From positions 62,001 to 126,000 of the forward strand of contig NZ_AUZM01000008.1 of NCBI RefSeq assembly GCF_000478195.2: 64,000 bases of DNA. The letters are read 5' to 3'. The notes beneath the pieces are model-generated. The model was not told where the DNA came from and searched no databases. It worked only from the letters and a program-made list of their open reading frames with translations. Both the position numbers and the translations under genes were made by a program. The stretch is from Lyngbya aestuarii BL J. GTDB lineage: Bacteria > Cyanobacteriota > Cyanobacteriia > Cyanobacteriales > Microcoleaceae. Below are positions 48,385 through 56,951 of the stretch, piece after piece; the stretch's first letter is position 1, and the number at the start of each line of letters is the position of its first letter.

Positions 48385-48456
48385 GGGCGATTAGCTCAGT
48401 GGTAGAGCGCCTGCCTTACAAGCAGGACGTCACTGGTTCAAGTCCAGTATCGCCCA
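48385..48456 (+). tRNA. tRNA-Val (anticodon TAC)
   Basis: 72-base cloverleaf: acceptor arms GGGCGAT / ATCGCCC with discriminator A, D-arm AGCTCAGTGGTAGAGCG, anticodon stem CCTGC/GCAGG with loop CTTACAA (anticodon TAC), and T-arm ACTGGTTCAAGTCCAGT. The CCA end is not encoded. It reads GUA and, with wobble, other Val codons. Confidence 0.97.
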
Positions 48457-48969
48457 TTCGCCCAAAACCTTCTTCCTATCTAGGCTCTAGCCTTGATCTT
48501 GTACCGAATCAGTACCGTCTAGATTTCCATTGGTACAAGATTTGTACAAGAGCGACTTCTCAAAGAGTACCCCTCAGAGGTTTGATCGTTCCCCCTAGCC
48601 CGCACGGTAGATAAATCTCCCCTAAGACAGAACTTTAGGAAGATGCAAAAGGATAGAGTGAGATTAGCTTCATACGCATAGTTCGAGGGGATCAGGCTAG
48701 CTTGCGTTTCTGATCCCCATTTTTAAGGGATCTTGGTTTCTCTTTTGCACTTAGCGGTCTGGTTCTCCTGTAGCTTTGATAACAATGTACAGTCACTAAT
48801 TATCTCTCATCTTAACAAATTAGTCTGATCGAACCTTAAAAACCTTGTAATCTCACTCTGATCAAGATTATAGCGTTTTTTTCAGGGGTTTTATCCGATC
48901 GCTGGCAATTATCGTGATTTAACAAACTAGGTATTATTTCCCCTTTGTTCTACTTTTTACAGAATTAAT
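48457..48969. other. non-coding region downstream of tRNA-Val
   Basis: About 510 bp without a credible ORF. It holds the inverted repeat CTTGTACC (48498-48505) / GGTACAAG (48532-48539), then the palindrome TTGTACAA (48542-48549). A hairpin made of CCTAA/TTAGG lies near 48618-48637 and a strong terminator-type hairpin at 48687-48718. The layout could be a small RNA gene or remains of an element inserted at the tRNA; I cannot decide. Confidence 0.4.
48687..48724 (+). terminator. strong hairpin with T-tract
   Basis: GGGGATCAG (48687-48695) and CTGATCCCC (48710-48718) pair perfectly over a 14-nt loop and are followed by ATTTTT. No gene ends nearby on this strand apart from the tRNA 230 bp earlier, which hints at an unannotated transcript ending here. 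Confidence 0.6.
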
Positions 48970-50493
48970 TTAGGGCAACCAACGAGGATTAAACCCAAAA
49001 AAGGGTAATTCTTCAGGCTTGATTTCGGCTTGAGTTGGATCGGATAATATTTCTAGGGGAAGTATCCACAACCGACTGGTAATAATTGCATCACCTCCTT
49101 CACTTCGAGGTGAAGTCTCAGGCCGTGAATTTTTCTGATTTTTAATCACCGTTTGATCGAACAGCAACGCTAAACCATCCGGTGACAAACTCATATTAAT
49201 CTCTTGTTGATTGGGTAAAATCACTAAAGGTGCTAACTCACCCGTTTTGATCTCAATTACGGCAATATAAGGCTGTTCTTGATATTCTTCCTGTTCATCA
49301 ATCAGTTCAGTTAACAGACAAAATAACAACTGATTACTCGGATCAAACTGAGCATTCAAAATATTACCAAAAGGGGGCGTGCGATAAAGTTCTCGTTCTT
49401 CTCCTTGATTATTCACTAAAAATAGCGATCGCGTACCATCAAGGTTAAACTTTACCATCACAGCGGCAGAACCGTCATTGGCAAAACCGAGAACTTGACC
49501 ATATCGCGGTAAAAATTCTAACGGTTCCGATCCCGGTTCTAGCGGTAAAATTGTGGTTAAATCTGGCCCTTGAGCAATCAGAAGTGATTGACTATCTGGC
49601 CCAATCAAAAAGTCACCCCCTTCGGTTTTTAGAGATTTGGGCGCCCGACCCGACTCAATAATCCAGGGGCCAAAATCCGCCGGATTGTCTTTTTTAACGC
49701 GCTGAACCACAATCATTTCCCCGTCGGGAGACAAGTCAAATTTGAGATTACGATAATCTTGACTCTCGACAATTAACTTCACTTCTCCGGGGGGTTTGGG
49801 GCGTTTGGCTTTTTGGTGTTGGGGAGAATTGGGATTAACACCTGTCGTCACCGTGTAGAGTTGGGGTTCAAATTTTCCTCGCATTTGATCTTCGCGAGAA
49901 ATCGCCGAAAATAGAATTTGATCGCCATCGGGATAGGGTTCAAACTCCAAAACCACCAAATCGGCGGGGGTGAGGGCGATCGGTTGAGGGCTTTCTTGAG
50001 ACAGGTTCACCAACATCAACCGCCCTTCTTGATCTCCTGTCACTCCAATATAGGCAAAAGCCCGATCTCGGGTACGAAAATATCCGGTAAACGGTTCAAT
50101 TACCTGCCCTTGATTTCCGGCATACAATTGATCGCGAGCATCCTGCAACTGCACGCTAAAAGGGGTTCCGTAGGGTGCAGGTTCCACTAAAGTATAAGCC
50201 ATACGTCGTCCTGCCCAACTAATTTTACCGGGAAGGGGCGGATCAATTCGCAGATTACGCTCGACACTTTCCCGGTTCATAGGACGATTGAAGGTGAGAA
50301 TAAATCCAGTATCAAAAGCACCAATATTCTTCTTATTCCAGCTAAATTCTCGGACTCTGGGTGTCGTGCGATCGCCGGTGAGTAACATCATTCCAATCAG
50401 CACTGTTAACACGATCATCAGAGCGGTGGCGACTCGATCCACAGGCTGACTGTTTTTGAGCCAAGATTGAGTTTTAGTCTGGAATTGCATCAT
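48970..50493 (-). CDS. membrane-anchored Ig-like and beta-propeller protein
   Basis: 507 residues. One N-terminal membrane anchor (about 21-40, VATALMIVLTVLIGMMLL) without cleavage site. Next comes an SbsA/Big_5-like Ig domain (about 50-140: GFILTFNRPMNRESVERNLRIDPP, a pattern seen in bacterial surface proteins). The rest is a TolB/WD-like propeller with repeated strand motifs (DQILFSAISRED, FDLSPDGEMIVVQRV, MSLSPDGLALLFDQ). It probably faces the periplasm and binds a protein or polysaccharide. No enzyme motif. Found alone, divergent from the metal ATPase. Confidence 0.7.
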   Translation of the reverse strand: MMQFQTKTQSWLKNSQPVDRVATALMIVLTVLIGMMLLTGDRTTPRVREFSWNKKNIGAFDTGFILTFNRPMNRESVERNLRIDPPLPGKISWAGRRMAYTLVEPAPYGTPFSVQLQDARDQLYAGNQGQVIEPFTGYFRTRDRAFAYIGVTGDQEGRLMLVNLSQESPQPIALTPADLVVLEFEPYPDGDQILFSAISREDQMRGKFEPQLYTVTTGVNPNSPQHQKAKRPKPPGEVKLIVESQDYRNLKFDLSPDGEMIVVQRVKKDNPADFGPWIIESGRAPKSLKTEGGDFLIGPDSQSLLIAQGPDLTTILPLEPGSEPLEFLPRYGQVLGFANDGSAAVMVKFNLDGTRSLFLVNNQGEERELYRTPPFGNILNAQFDPSNQLLFCLLTELIDEQEEYQEQPYIAVIEIKTGELAPLVILPNQQEINMSLSPDGLALLFDQTVIKNQKNSRPETSPRSEGGDAIITSRLWILPLEILSDPTQAEIKPEELPFFGFNPRWLP

Positions 50494-50652
50494 CGAAGTT
50501 TTTAGCTGAAAGGGTCTGTGCAGACAGATATTTTCCCTTTACAAGATTACCATGTTTGAGCCAACATTAGGGGAAAAATTTTTAGTCAAATTTTAGATTT
50601 GTTTTTGAGAGGGAGTCTTAAACTAAAAACAGGGTTAGAGTTTACACAACAA

Positions 50653-52662
50653 ATGACACGTCTTTTTTCTACTCCAGATTTTCGTCAACTCCTCCACAAA
50701 TATCCCGAAGCTGTCGCTGCTGTGAGTTGTGCAGTATTGGTGATTTTAGGTTGGCTGAGTTTAAACTTCGCTTCGGTGGGTATTGCTTTATTTTTGTTAA
50801 CCGTTGCTTATGTGATTGGCGGTTATGAAAGCACCAAAGAAGGATTAACAACCTTGTTTGAAGAACATCAGCTTGATGTTGATTTGTTGATGATGGTTGC
50901 AGCTTTGGGTGCGGCTAGTTTAGGCTTATGGCAACAGGATTATACTTTAATTATTGATGGGGCAATTTTAATCCTAATTTTTGCTATTAGCGGAGCGTTA
51001 GAAAGTTTTGCCATGCAACGCACCGAACGCAATATTCGCCGTTTAATGGCGGTTGCACCCGATACCGCCCGCACCCTTCGCAAGCGTCAAGCACAGGATT
51101 TACACCCAAACCTGGTTTCTGACTCTCACTCACAAGAAACCGAGTTTATAAATAACTCCTCCGAAAATTTTGAAGAAGTTGAAATTCCAATTCATCAATT
51201 ACAAGTTAATGATCTTATAATTGTCAGACCCGGCGAATTAATTCCCACCGATGCGATCATTATAGAAGGTCATAGCAGTCTCAATCAAGCTTCAATTACC
51301 GGGGAATCTATTCCCGTTGAAAAAAGTATCGGTGATGAAGTATTTGCAGGGACATTAAATGGTCACGGGGCGTTACGCTTGCGAGTTCATCTACCCCCAG
51401 AAAGTAGTCTGATTCAACGGGTGATTCGTTTAGTTGAACAAGCCCAAACTGAAGCCCCTCCTTCTCAACAGTTTATCGAAAAATTTGAGCGGGGTTATGC
51501 CCAAGTTATTGTAATTAGCGGGATTTTACTCGCTATTATTCCGCCTTGGTTTTTGGGGTGGAATTGGGAAACCACCATTTATCGGGCTTTAATCTTTTTA
51601 GTGGTGGCTTCTCCCTGTGCGTTAATGGCGGCAATTATGCCAACCTTACTGTCTGGAATTGCCAACGGGGCGCGTCAGGGTATTCTATTTAAAAATGGGG
51701 CGCAACTCGAAAAAATCGGCACCATAAAAGCCATTGCCTTTGATAAAACCGGAACCTTAACCACCGGAAAATTACAAGTTGTTGAAATTCTTCCCACTCA
51801 GGATAATTCTCCCGAAAAAGTTCTGCAACTGGCTGCGGCTTTAGAAGCGGTTTCTGAACATCCCATCGGAGAAGCGATCGCCGCTGCTGCTTCTGAGAAA
51901 AACCTCAAACTTTTAACCGCCAAAACTGTACAAGCCAAAGCCGGTTTAGGAATTGTTGGGTTGGTGGAAAATCAAGCGGTAATTGTTGGAAAATCGAGCT
52001 TTGTTGCCGCCGAACTTTCCCAAGACAATCAACAATTACAAGCCGAAACTACCCGCCTCGAAAACGAAGGAAAAACGGTGATTTGGGTGGCTCAATCTCA
52101 AGAAATTTTGGGTTTAATTGCCGTTTCCGATACCGTGCGTTCCGAAGCAAAATCGGTGATAGAACGGTTAAAGAAAATGGGCGTTAAACAGATTGTCATG
52201 CTCACCGGAGACAACCAACGCACAGCAGATACTGTTGCTCAATCTTTGGGAATTACAGGGGTTTATGCAAATCTATTACCCGAAGATAAATTAACCGTAA
52301 TTCGTCAGTTAAAACAGCAATATAACAGCGTCGCCATGATTGGGGATGGGATTAACGATGCACCCGCTTTAGCCTTAGCAACGGTGGGAATTGCCATGGG
52401 CGGTGCCGGAACCGATGTAGCCTTAGAAACGGCAGATATTATCTTAATGGCGAACCGTTTAGATAAGTTACCGGAAGCGATTCGTTTGGGATATCGTTCT
52501 AATCGAATTGTTCGCCAAAATATTGTGTTTGCTTTATCCTTTATTGGTCTGCTTTTAATTGCTAATTTTGCCGGACAAATTAACCTTCCTTTAGGGGTAA
52601 TTGGACATGAAGGATCGACAGTGTTAGTCACGTTAAGCGGTTTAAGGTTATTAAAAGCTTAG
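50653..52662 (+). CDS. P1B-4-type metal-transporting ATPase
   Basis: 669 residues from ATG 50653. Six predicted membrane helices and no N-terminal HMA domain. The metal site motif SPC is at 320-322 and HEGST at 652-656 in the last helix; this SPC plus HEGxT pair defines P1B-4 pumps (CoaT, PfeT, CzcP relatives) that export Co2+, Fe2+ or Zn2+. Catalytic motifs: TGES (actuator), DKTGT with Asp364, SEHP and GDGIND. No MerR-type regulator such as CoaR is adjacent. The exact metal is open. Confidence 0.9.
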   Translation: MTRLFSTPDFRQLLHKYPEAVAAVSCAVLVILGWLSLNFASVGIALFLLTVAYVIGGYESTKEGLTTLFEEHQLDVDLLMMVAALGAASLGLWQQDYTLIIDGAILILIFAISGALESFAMQRTERNIRRLMAVAPDTARTLRKRQAQDLHPNLVSDSHSQETEFINNSSENFEEVEIPIHQLQVNDLIIVRPGELIPTDAIIIEGHSSLNQASITGESIPVEKSIGDEVFAGTLNGHGALRLRVHLPPESSLIQRVIRLVEQAQTEAPPSQQFIEKFERGYAQVIVISGILLAIIPPWFLGWNWETTIYRALIFLVVASPCALMAAIMPTLLSGIANGARQGILFKNGAQLEKIGTIKAIAFDKTGTLTTGKLQVVEILPTQDNSPEKVLQLAAALEAVSEHPIGEAIAAAASEKNLKLLTAKTVQAKAGLGIVGLVENQAVIVGKSSFVAAELSQDNQQLQAETTRLENEGKTVIWVAQSQEILGLIAVSDTVRSEAKSVIERLKKMGVKQIVMLTGDNQRTADTVAQSLGITGVYANLLPEDKLTVIRQLKQQYNSVAMIGDGINDAPALALATVGIAMGGAGTDVALETADIILMANRLDKLPEAIRLGYRSNRIVRQNIVFALSFIGLLLIANFAGQINLPLGVIGHEGSTVLVTLSGLRLLKA

Positions 52663-53321
52663 TTGATTATACATTGTCGCGAGAGCAGGGAAAATCTCAA
52701 TCCGGTTTTAATTCCCCAACATAATTGGGGGTTTTCTCCAAAGGTACAAACTCGAACTCCGATGGGAAGATGTCCTTTAGGAGCGTTTTTAATATTGTTC
52801 CAAACTAATTCCGAGTATTTCAACCATCTTCCCTCTTTTAGCCATCCGACATCCCTTGCAAATTGTTCATGTCCGTCCGTCCAATTGTTAAATTTAATCG
52901 GTTCATTATACCCTTGCAAATCATTATTATGTTTCAAAAAGACTTGCTTTTGAACGCTAAATCCAAACCGATTTTCACTATATTTGAGCCAGAGTTGATC
53001 GATTTTATTGATATCTTGACAGGGAATTTGTTGCTGCGCTTCAATATCAAACCAACCCTTTTCGGTACTATCAACAAGATTGAGTAAAATTTTTCCCGTA
53101 ATCAGATCGGCAAGCTTCCATTCTTTTCTTTTTAGCCAATATTCTAATTCTTTATAAAGTTGATTTTTGATCTGTTTTCTGGCTTCACTCTCGACCGCTC
53201 TTGCGTTTTCAGCCGGGAATTGTTTCGGGCTTATCCCCAAGAATAATCCTGAAAATCCGAGGATAAACGCAATCAAAATCCAGAAATTAAATTGAGTTTT
53301 TTTGTCTGTATTAATCAGCAT
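52659..53321 (-). CDS. membrane-anchored GUN4-domain protein
   Basis: 220 residues from ATG 53321 (a TTG at 53354 is less likely). One N-terminal membrane helix (FWILIAFILGFSGLFLGIS), then a GUN4 domain: EYWLKRKEWKLADLITGKILL, IPCQDINKIDQLWLKYSENRFGFSVQ and the end PIGVRVC ... GLRFSLLSR. GUN4 proteins bind porphyrins and stimulate Mg-chelatase; many cyanobacteria carry extra GUN4-domain copies of unknown role. This is one of those rather than the canonical GUN4. Stop overlaps the convergent ATPase stop by four bases. Confidence 0.82.
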   Translation of the reverse strand: MLINTDKKTQFNFWILIAFILGFSGLFLGISPKQFPAENARAVESEARKQIKNQLYKELEYWLKRKEWKLADLITGKILLNLVDSTEKGWFDIEAQQQIPCQDINKIDQLWLKYSENRFGFSVQKQVFLKHNNDLQGYNEPIKFNNWTDGHEQFARDVGWLKEGRWLKYSELVWNNIKNAPKGHLPIGVRVCTFGENPQLCWGIKTGLRFSLLSRQCIIN

Positions 53322-53610
53322 TTTACAGGTTTGATTCAATTCTAGGGTGAACAATTGAGTCTTTCAGTCTTCTTCAAAAATCCGAGACGTTTTTCGGGAA
53401 CAGGAAATATAAATTAAGAATGTTAAGACAAACTCTTGTTTACTTTCCTATTCCCTTGAACGGATCAAGAAGTTAAGAAAAACTCAGTTAATTAACCAAC
53501 AGGAAGCAGATAAATAGACTAAAAATCGGCTTCTGTTAGCATTTAATCACCCTGAACAATAACAACCTTTTTTAGCCAGCCATTATCTGTTTTTAAAAAC
53601 TACAGACCGC

Positions 53611-54153
53611 TTAAGCCTGTTGCCACAGTTCTTTGACTTTTCCGGCGGGTAGCCAACTGTTAATTTCTTCTATACGTTCTTCTGAAAGTTCCTCTTTTGT
53701 TGCCGAAAATACCGCCGTTACCGCTTGTTCGCGATCAACAGTTTTCGGAAGTCCGCCTTCATTTGCCACTCGAAATAAGAAGCGATCAGAATCAATTTTA
53801 AAAATACCAGGCCCCTGCCAAGGTGGACGAACCCGACTTAAAAAGCCTACAATAGGATTGGTATCTTTCCACAGTTCAGCAACTTCCATCTGGAGTGCTT
53901 TTTCTTTCGTCGGTACTGCTTCTTTATGCAGTTCAGATTCTACCCGATCAGCGGCTTCTGTGGTCATTAAATCCCGCATCACCCGGAAGACAACCTCAGT
54001 AAAATCTCTCGCATCGTAGAGATCCGCCATTCCACTTTTTTTCATCACTTCTTCTAGAAAAGAGCGATGTTCATCGGCTATAACAGTTCTTCTATCTTCA
54101 ACTTCCGTCGGATCGACTTCAGGTAAGTCTTTATTTTTTATGTCATCAGGCAT
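53611..54153 (-). CDS. DUF2267-family protein
   Basis: 180 residues from ATG 54153, which has AAGGAAATAAT before it; an earlier in-frame start at 54213 lacks a ribosome site. Acidic N-terminus, then two helical half-repeats: FTEVVFRVMRDLMTTEAADRVESEL and EQAVTAVFSATKEELSEERIEEINSWLPAGKVKELW, the DUF2267 pattern in which each half ends in LP. Between them a short domain (IVGFLSRVRPPWQGPGIF). Soluble. Function unknown; often linked to stress. Confidence 0.8.
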   Translation of the reverse strand: MPDDIKNKDLPEVDPTEVEDRRTVIADEHRSFLEEVMKKSGMADLYDARDFTEVVFRVMRDLMTTEAADRVESELHKEAVPTKEKALQMEVAELWKDTNPIVGFLSRVRPPWQGPGIFKIDSDRFLFRVANEGGLPKTVDREQAVTAVFSATKEELSEERIEEINSWLPAGKVKELWQQA

Positions 54154-54262
54154 TATTATTTCCTTTTTTTTAGGATCAATTTTATGAGTTAAGTTTAGTA
54201 GAAGTTTCGGCATTATTTCCTCATCCAGAAGTGAGAGATATTAGGTATCGAAGGGTAGAGAT

Positions 54263-55180
54263 TTAGTGAGAATTCAGAAAAGCCTCAAAGGTTTCTCTGT
54301 CCGGAAGTGAAGGTTGCGCCCCGGATTTTGTCGTTGCTAACGCCCCTGCTGCTGTTCCCCAGATTACCGCTTCTCTCAACGATAACCCCCGCTCAAAAGC
54401 CGCTGCCATTGCCCCATTAAACGCATCTCCTGCCGCCACTGTATCCACCGCTTTAACCGGGAAAGCTTCAACTCGAAAATGTCCGGCTTTATTCAGACAA
54501 AAAACGCCGAACGCCCCTAATTTTAAGACCACCGTTTGAACGCCTCGGTTGAGAAAAAAATTGGCGGCTTGAATCCAGTTATTTTCTGCTGATAAATCAA
54601 ATCCAGTTAATTGCTTGGCTTCGGTTTCATTGGGTGTTATAATATCAATTAACGAGTAAAGTTCATCCGGTAAACTCTCTGGGGCGGGGGCGGGATCTAA
54701 AATCACTTTTACTCCGGCTTTTTTAGCCGCTTTGGCAGCATCAATAATTGTAGGTAAAGGCACTTCTAACTGTAACAATAATGCACTGGCATGAGGGAAT
54801 AAATTCTTCAGTCTGTCAACATCTAAACCTTCAACTCGACCATTTGCCCCCGGAATAATAATAATTGTATTTTCGCTGTTTTGATCAACTGCAATCATTG
54901 CCACACCAGAACTTGTTTGGGAGTCAACTTTTACCCCTTCGGTTTGTACCCCTGTTTCGTTGAGATGGGCTAGAAGTTCCTGACCAAAACTATCTTCCCC
55001 GACTCGCCCCACTAAGTGGGTTAATGCCCCTAAACGGGCGGCGGCGACGGCTTGGTTGGCACCTTTTCCACCGGAGGCTGTAAAAAAATGATCCCCTTGT
55101 AAGGTTTCTCCAGGACTCGGTAAACGGGGAGTTTGAACCACTAAGTCCATGTTAATACTCCCAAAAACAATTAAACTCAT
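54263..55180 (-). CDS. rbsK: ribokinase
   Basis: 305 residues, PfkB family. FGSINMDLVVQTPRLPSPGETLQGDHFFTASGGKGANQAVAAARLGA is the N-terminal signature; ITPNETEA and DTVAAGDAFNGAMAAAFERGLS contain the anion hole and catalytic Asp (AAGD instead of the usual GAGD). Phosphorylates ribose to ribose 5-phosphate with ATP. The divergent neighbours release ribose from nucleosides, so the group is a ribose-salvage unit. Confidence 0.93.
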   Translation of the reverse strand: MSLIVFGSINMDLVVQTPRLPSPGETLQGDHFFTASGGKGANQAVAAARLGALTHLVGRVGEDSFGQELLAHLNETGVQTEGVKVDSQTSSGVAMIAVDQNSENTIIIIPGANGRVEGLDVDRLKNLFPHASALLLQLEVPLPTIIDAAKAAKKAGVKVILDPAPAPESLPDELYSLIDIITPNETEAKQLTGFDLSAENNWIQAANFFLNRGVQTVVLKLGAFGVFCLNKAGHFRVEAFPVKAVDTVAAGDAFNGAMAAAFERGLSLREAVIWGTAAGALATTKSGAQPSLPDRETFEAFLNSH

Positions 55181-55275
55181 TAGAGATTGGATTTAACTTT
55201 TGTTGCTCAAAACGTTGGTGAAGATGATATCATAACTTTAATCTTAAATCATCTAACTTAATTAGGAACTTCGTT

Positions 55276-55818
55276 GTGCAAGTTTATTTGGCAGGCCCCG
55301 ATGTCTTTTTGCCCGACCCGTTAAAAATGGCTGAGGCGAAGAAAGAGATTTGTCAAAAGTATGGGTTTGAGGGCGTATTTCCATTTGACGGGAGTTTAGA
55401 TTTAACAAATTTAAAACCTCGGGAAGCCGCTATGCAAATTTATAAGTGTAATATTAAGCTTATGAATCATTGTGATTTAATTATTGCGAACATGACGCCT
55501 TTTCGCAGTCCGAGTTTAGATGCAGGTACGGCGTTTGAAATCGGATATATGACCGCTCTTGGAAAGCCTATCTTTGGGTATAGTAATGATGGGCAACTTT
55601 ACGGTGAACGAATAACGAATAAAGCCTCAGAAACTCTCGATGATCGGGGAATGTTGATTGAACAATTTGAGATGATGGATAATTTAATGTTAGAAGGGTC
55701 GATTCTTCAAAGTGGGGGAAGTGTTGTTTATGAAACCGTAGAACCCCAAAACTATTATACAGAATTGCGAGTATTTGAGAAAGTGGTTGCAATTGCAGCC
55801 AATCAACTCTTTAATTAA
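55276..55818 (+). CDS. nucleoside 2-deoxyribosyltransferase
   Basis: 180 residues starting with GTG at 55276, chosen because VYLAGPDVFLPDP follows at once and AGGAAC lies about nine bases before. The motif SLDAGTAFEIGYMTALGKPIFGYSND includes the nucleophilic Glu of the NDT family; NCDLIIANMTP is the preceding strand. Exchanges bases between deoxyribonucleosides or hydrolyses them. One base separates its stop from the ATG of the nucleoside hydrolase, so they are one operon. Confidence 0.88.
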   Translation: MQVYLAGPDVFLPDPLKMAEAKKEICQKYGFEGVFPFDGSLDLTNLKPREAAMQIYKCNIKLMNHCDLIIANMTPFRSPSLDAGTAFEIGYMTALGKPIFGYSNDGQLYGERITNKASETLDDRGMLIEQFEMMDNLMLEGSILQSGGSVVYETVEPQNYYTELRVFEKVVAIAANQLFN

Positions 55819-55819
55819 T

Positions 55820-56806
55820 ATGAATCAACAATTATCCCGACCCAAAATCATACTTGATACCGACCCAGGTGGCGATGATGCCTTTGCTTTTTTGTGGTTA
55901 ATGAGTTTAGTTAAAAAAGAATTAGCCGAACTTTTAGCCGTCACTTCGGTTGAAGGAAATGTGAATGCAAAACTCACCTTTACCAACGCTTGCAAACTCC
56001 TCCAACTCAACAATTTTTCGGACATCGAAGTTGGACGAGGCGTAATCAAAACCCAAAAAGAAATCGATCATGCCGCCCATATTCACGGGAATGATGGCTT
56101 AGGAAATTTAGCCCAAACTTTACCTTCTCCGCAACAGTCCTATGAAAACGCCCGGTATTCTGATGATATTTTAATCGAAAAATTAACAGCATTCCCCGGA
56201 GAAATTACCATGATCGCCCTCGCCCCGTTAACCAATTTAGCCGCCGCCGAAACCAAATCACCCGGTATTTTAAAACAAGCCAAAGAAATTATCATTATGG
56301 GCGGTGCCTTTAACGTCGCCGGAAATGTTACCCCAGAAGCCGAGTTTAATATTGCTTACAGTCCCGAAGCCGCAGAAATTGTATTTAACAATAGCAATCA
56401 TCTCGTTATTTTACCCCTTGATGTGACGCGATCGCTAATTTTTCGCCCCGAAATGGCACAGAAAATTTCTGAAGTGAACCCCGAAAGCAATATTACTCAG
56501 TTTATTCTCGCCTTAGCCCAAGCGATGACTCAAACCTCCCTTTCTCACCGAGAAACCCAAGGAATAGAAGGATTTTTAGTCCATGATGCTGTGACCTTAG
56601 CTTATTTATTTTATCCCGAAACCTTACAATTTTGTCGCGCCCGAGTTGAAGTCGAAGTGGTCGGCAAACTCACTCCAGGAAAAACAATCTTTGATCGTCG
56701 TCATCATGCTAAAATAGAAGCAAACGCTTGGGTTGCTCAACAAGTCAATTCAGCAAACTTATTTGCCGCTTTCGTAGAAGATTTAAAAACGCTGGTAAGA
56801 TATTAA
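55820..56806 (+). CDS. inosine-uridine preferring nucleoside hydrolase family
   Basis: 328 residues from ATG 55820 (a longer frame from 55775 would overlap the previous gene). IILDTDPGGDDAFAF at 10-24 is the Ca2+-binding DxDxxxDD motif; MGGAFNVAGNVTPEAEFNIAYSPEAAEIVF and the later FLVHDAVTLAY complete the family signature. Cleaves nucleosides to base and ribose. The product ribose is the substrate of the adjacent divergent ribokinase. Confidence 0.92.
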   Translation: MNQQLSRPKIILDTDPGGDDAFAFLWLMSLVKKELAELLAVTSVEGNVNAKLTFTNACKLLQLNNFSDIEVGRGVIKTQKEIDHAAHIHGNDGLGNLAQTLPSPQQSYENARYSDDILIEKLTAFPGEITMIALAPLTNLAAAETKSPGILKQAKEIIIMGGAFNVAGNVTPEAEFNIAYSPEAAEIVFNNSNHLVILPLDVTRSLIFRPEMAQKISEVNPESNITQFILALAQAMTQTSLSHRETQGIEGFLVHDAVTLAYLFYPETLQFCRARVEVEVVGKLTPGKTIFDRRHHAKIEANAWVAQQVNSANLFAAFVEDLKTLVRY

Positions 56807-56910
56807 ATATTAGCTAAAATAATCGCTCACAATTGCAAGCGGGGCGGGTTTATGTAAGTTATTTCTAGGAAAACATAGATTTAGACAGAACCCGCCCCTA
56901 CAACACTTCT

Positions 56911-56949
56911 CCCCGTTCCCTGTTCCCCGTTCCCTGTTCCCCGTTCCCT
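56911..56949. repeat. 14-bp tandem repeat
   Basis: CCCCGTTCCCTGTT is repeated about 2.8 times immediately before the stop end of the GGDEF gene. Such C-rich short tandem repeats occur scattered in filamentous cyanobacteria. No function known. Confidence 0.6.
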
Positions 56950-56951
56950 AC

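Noticed and set aside
48399-48614. 71-codon frame overlapping tRNA-Val
   Set aside because: Its first third is the tRNA itself and the rest lacks protein-like conservation; no ribosome site.
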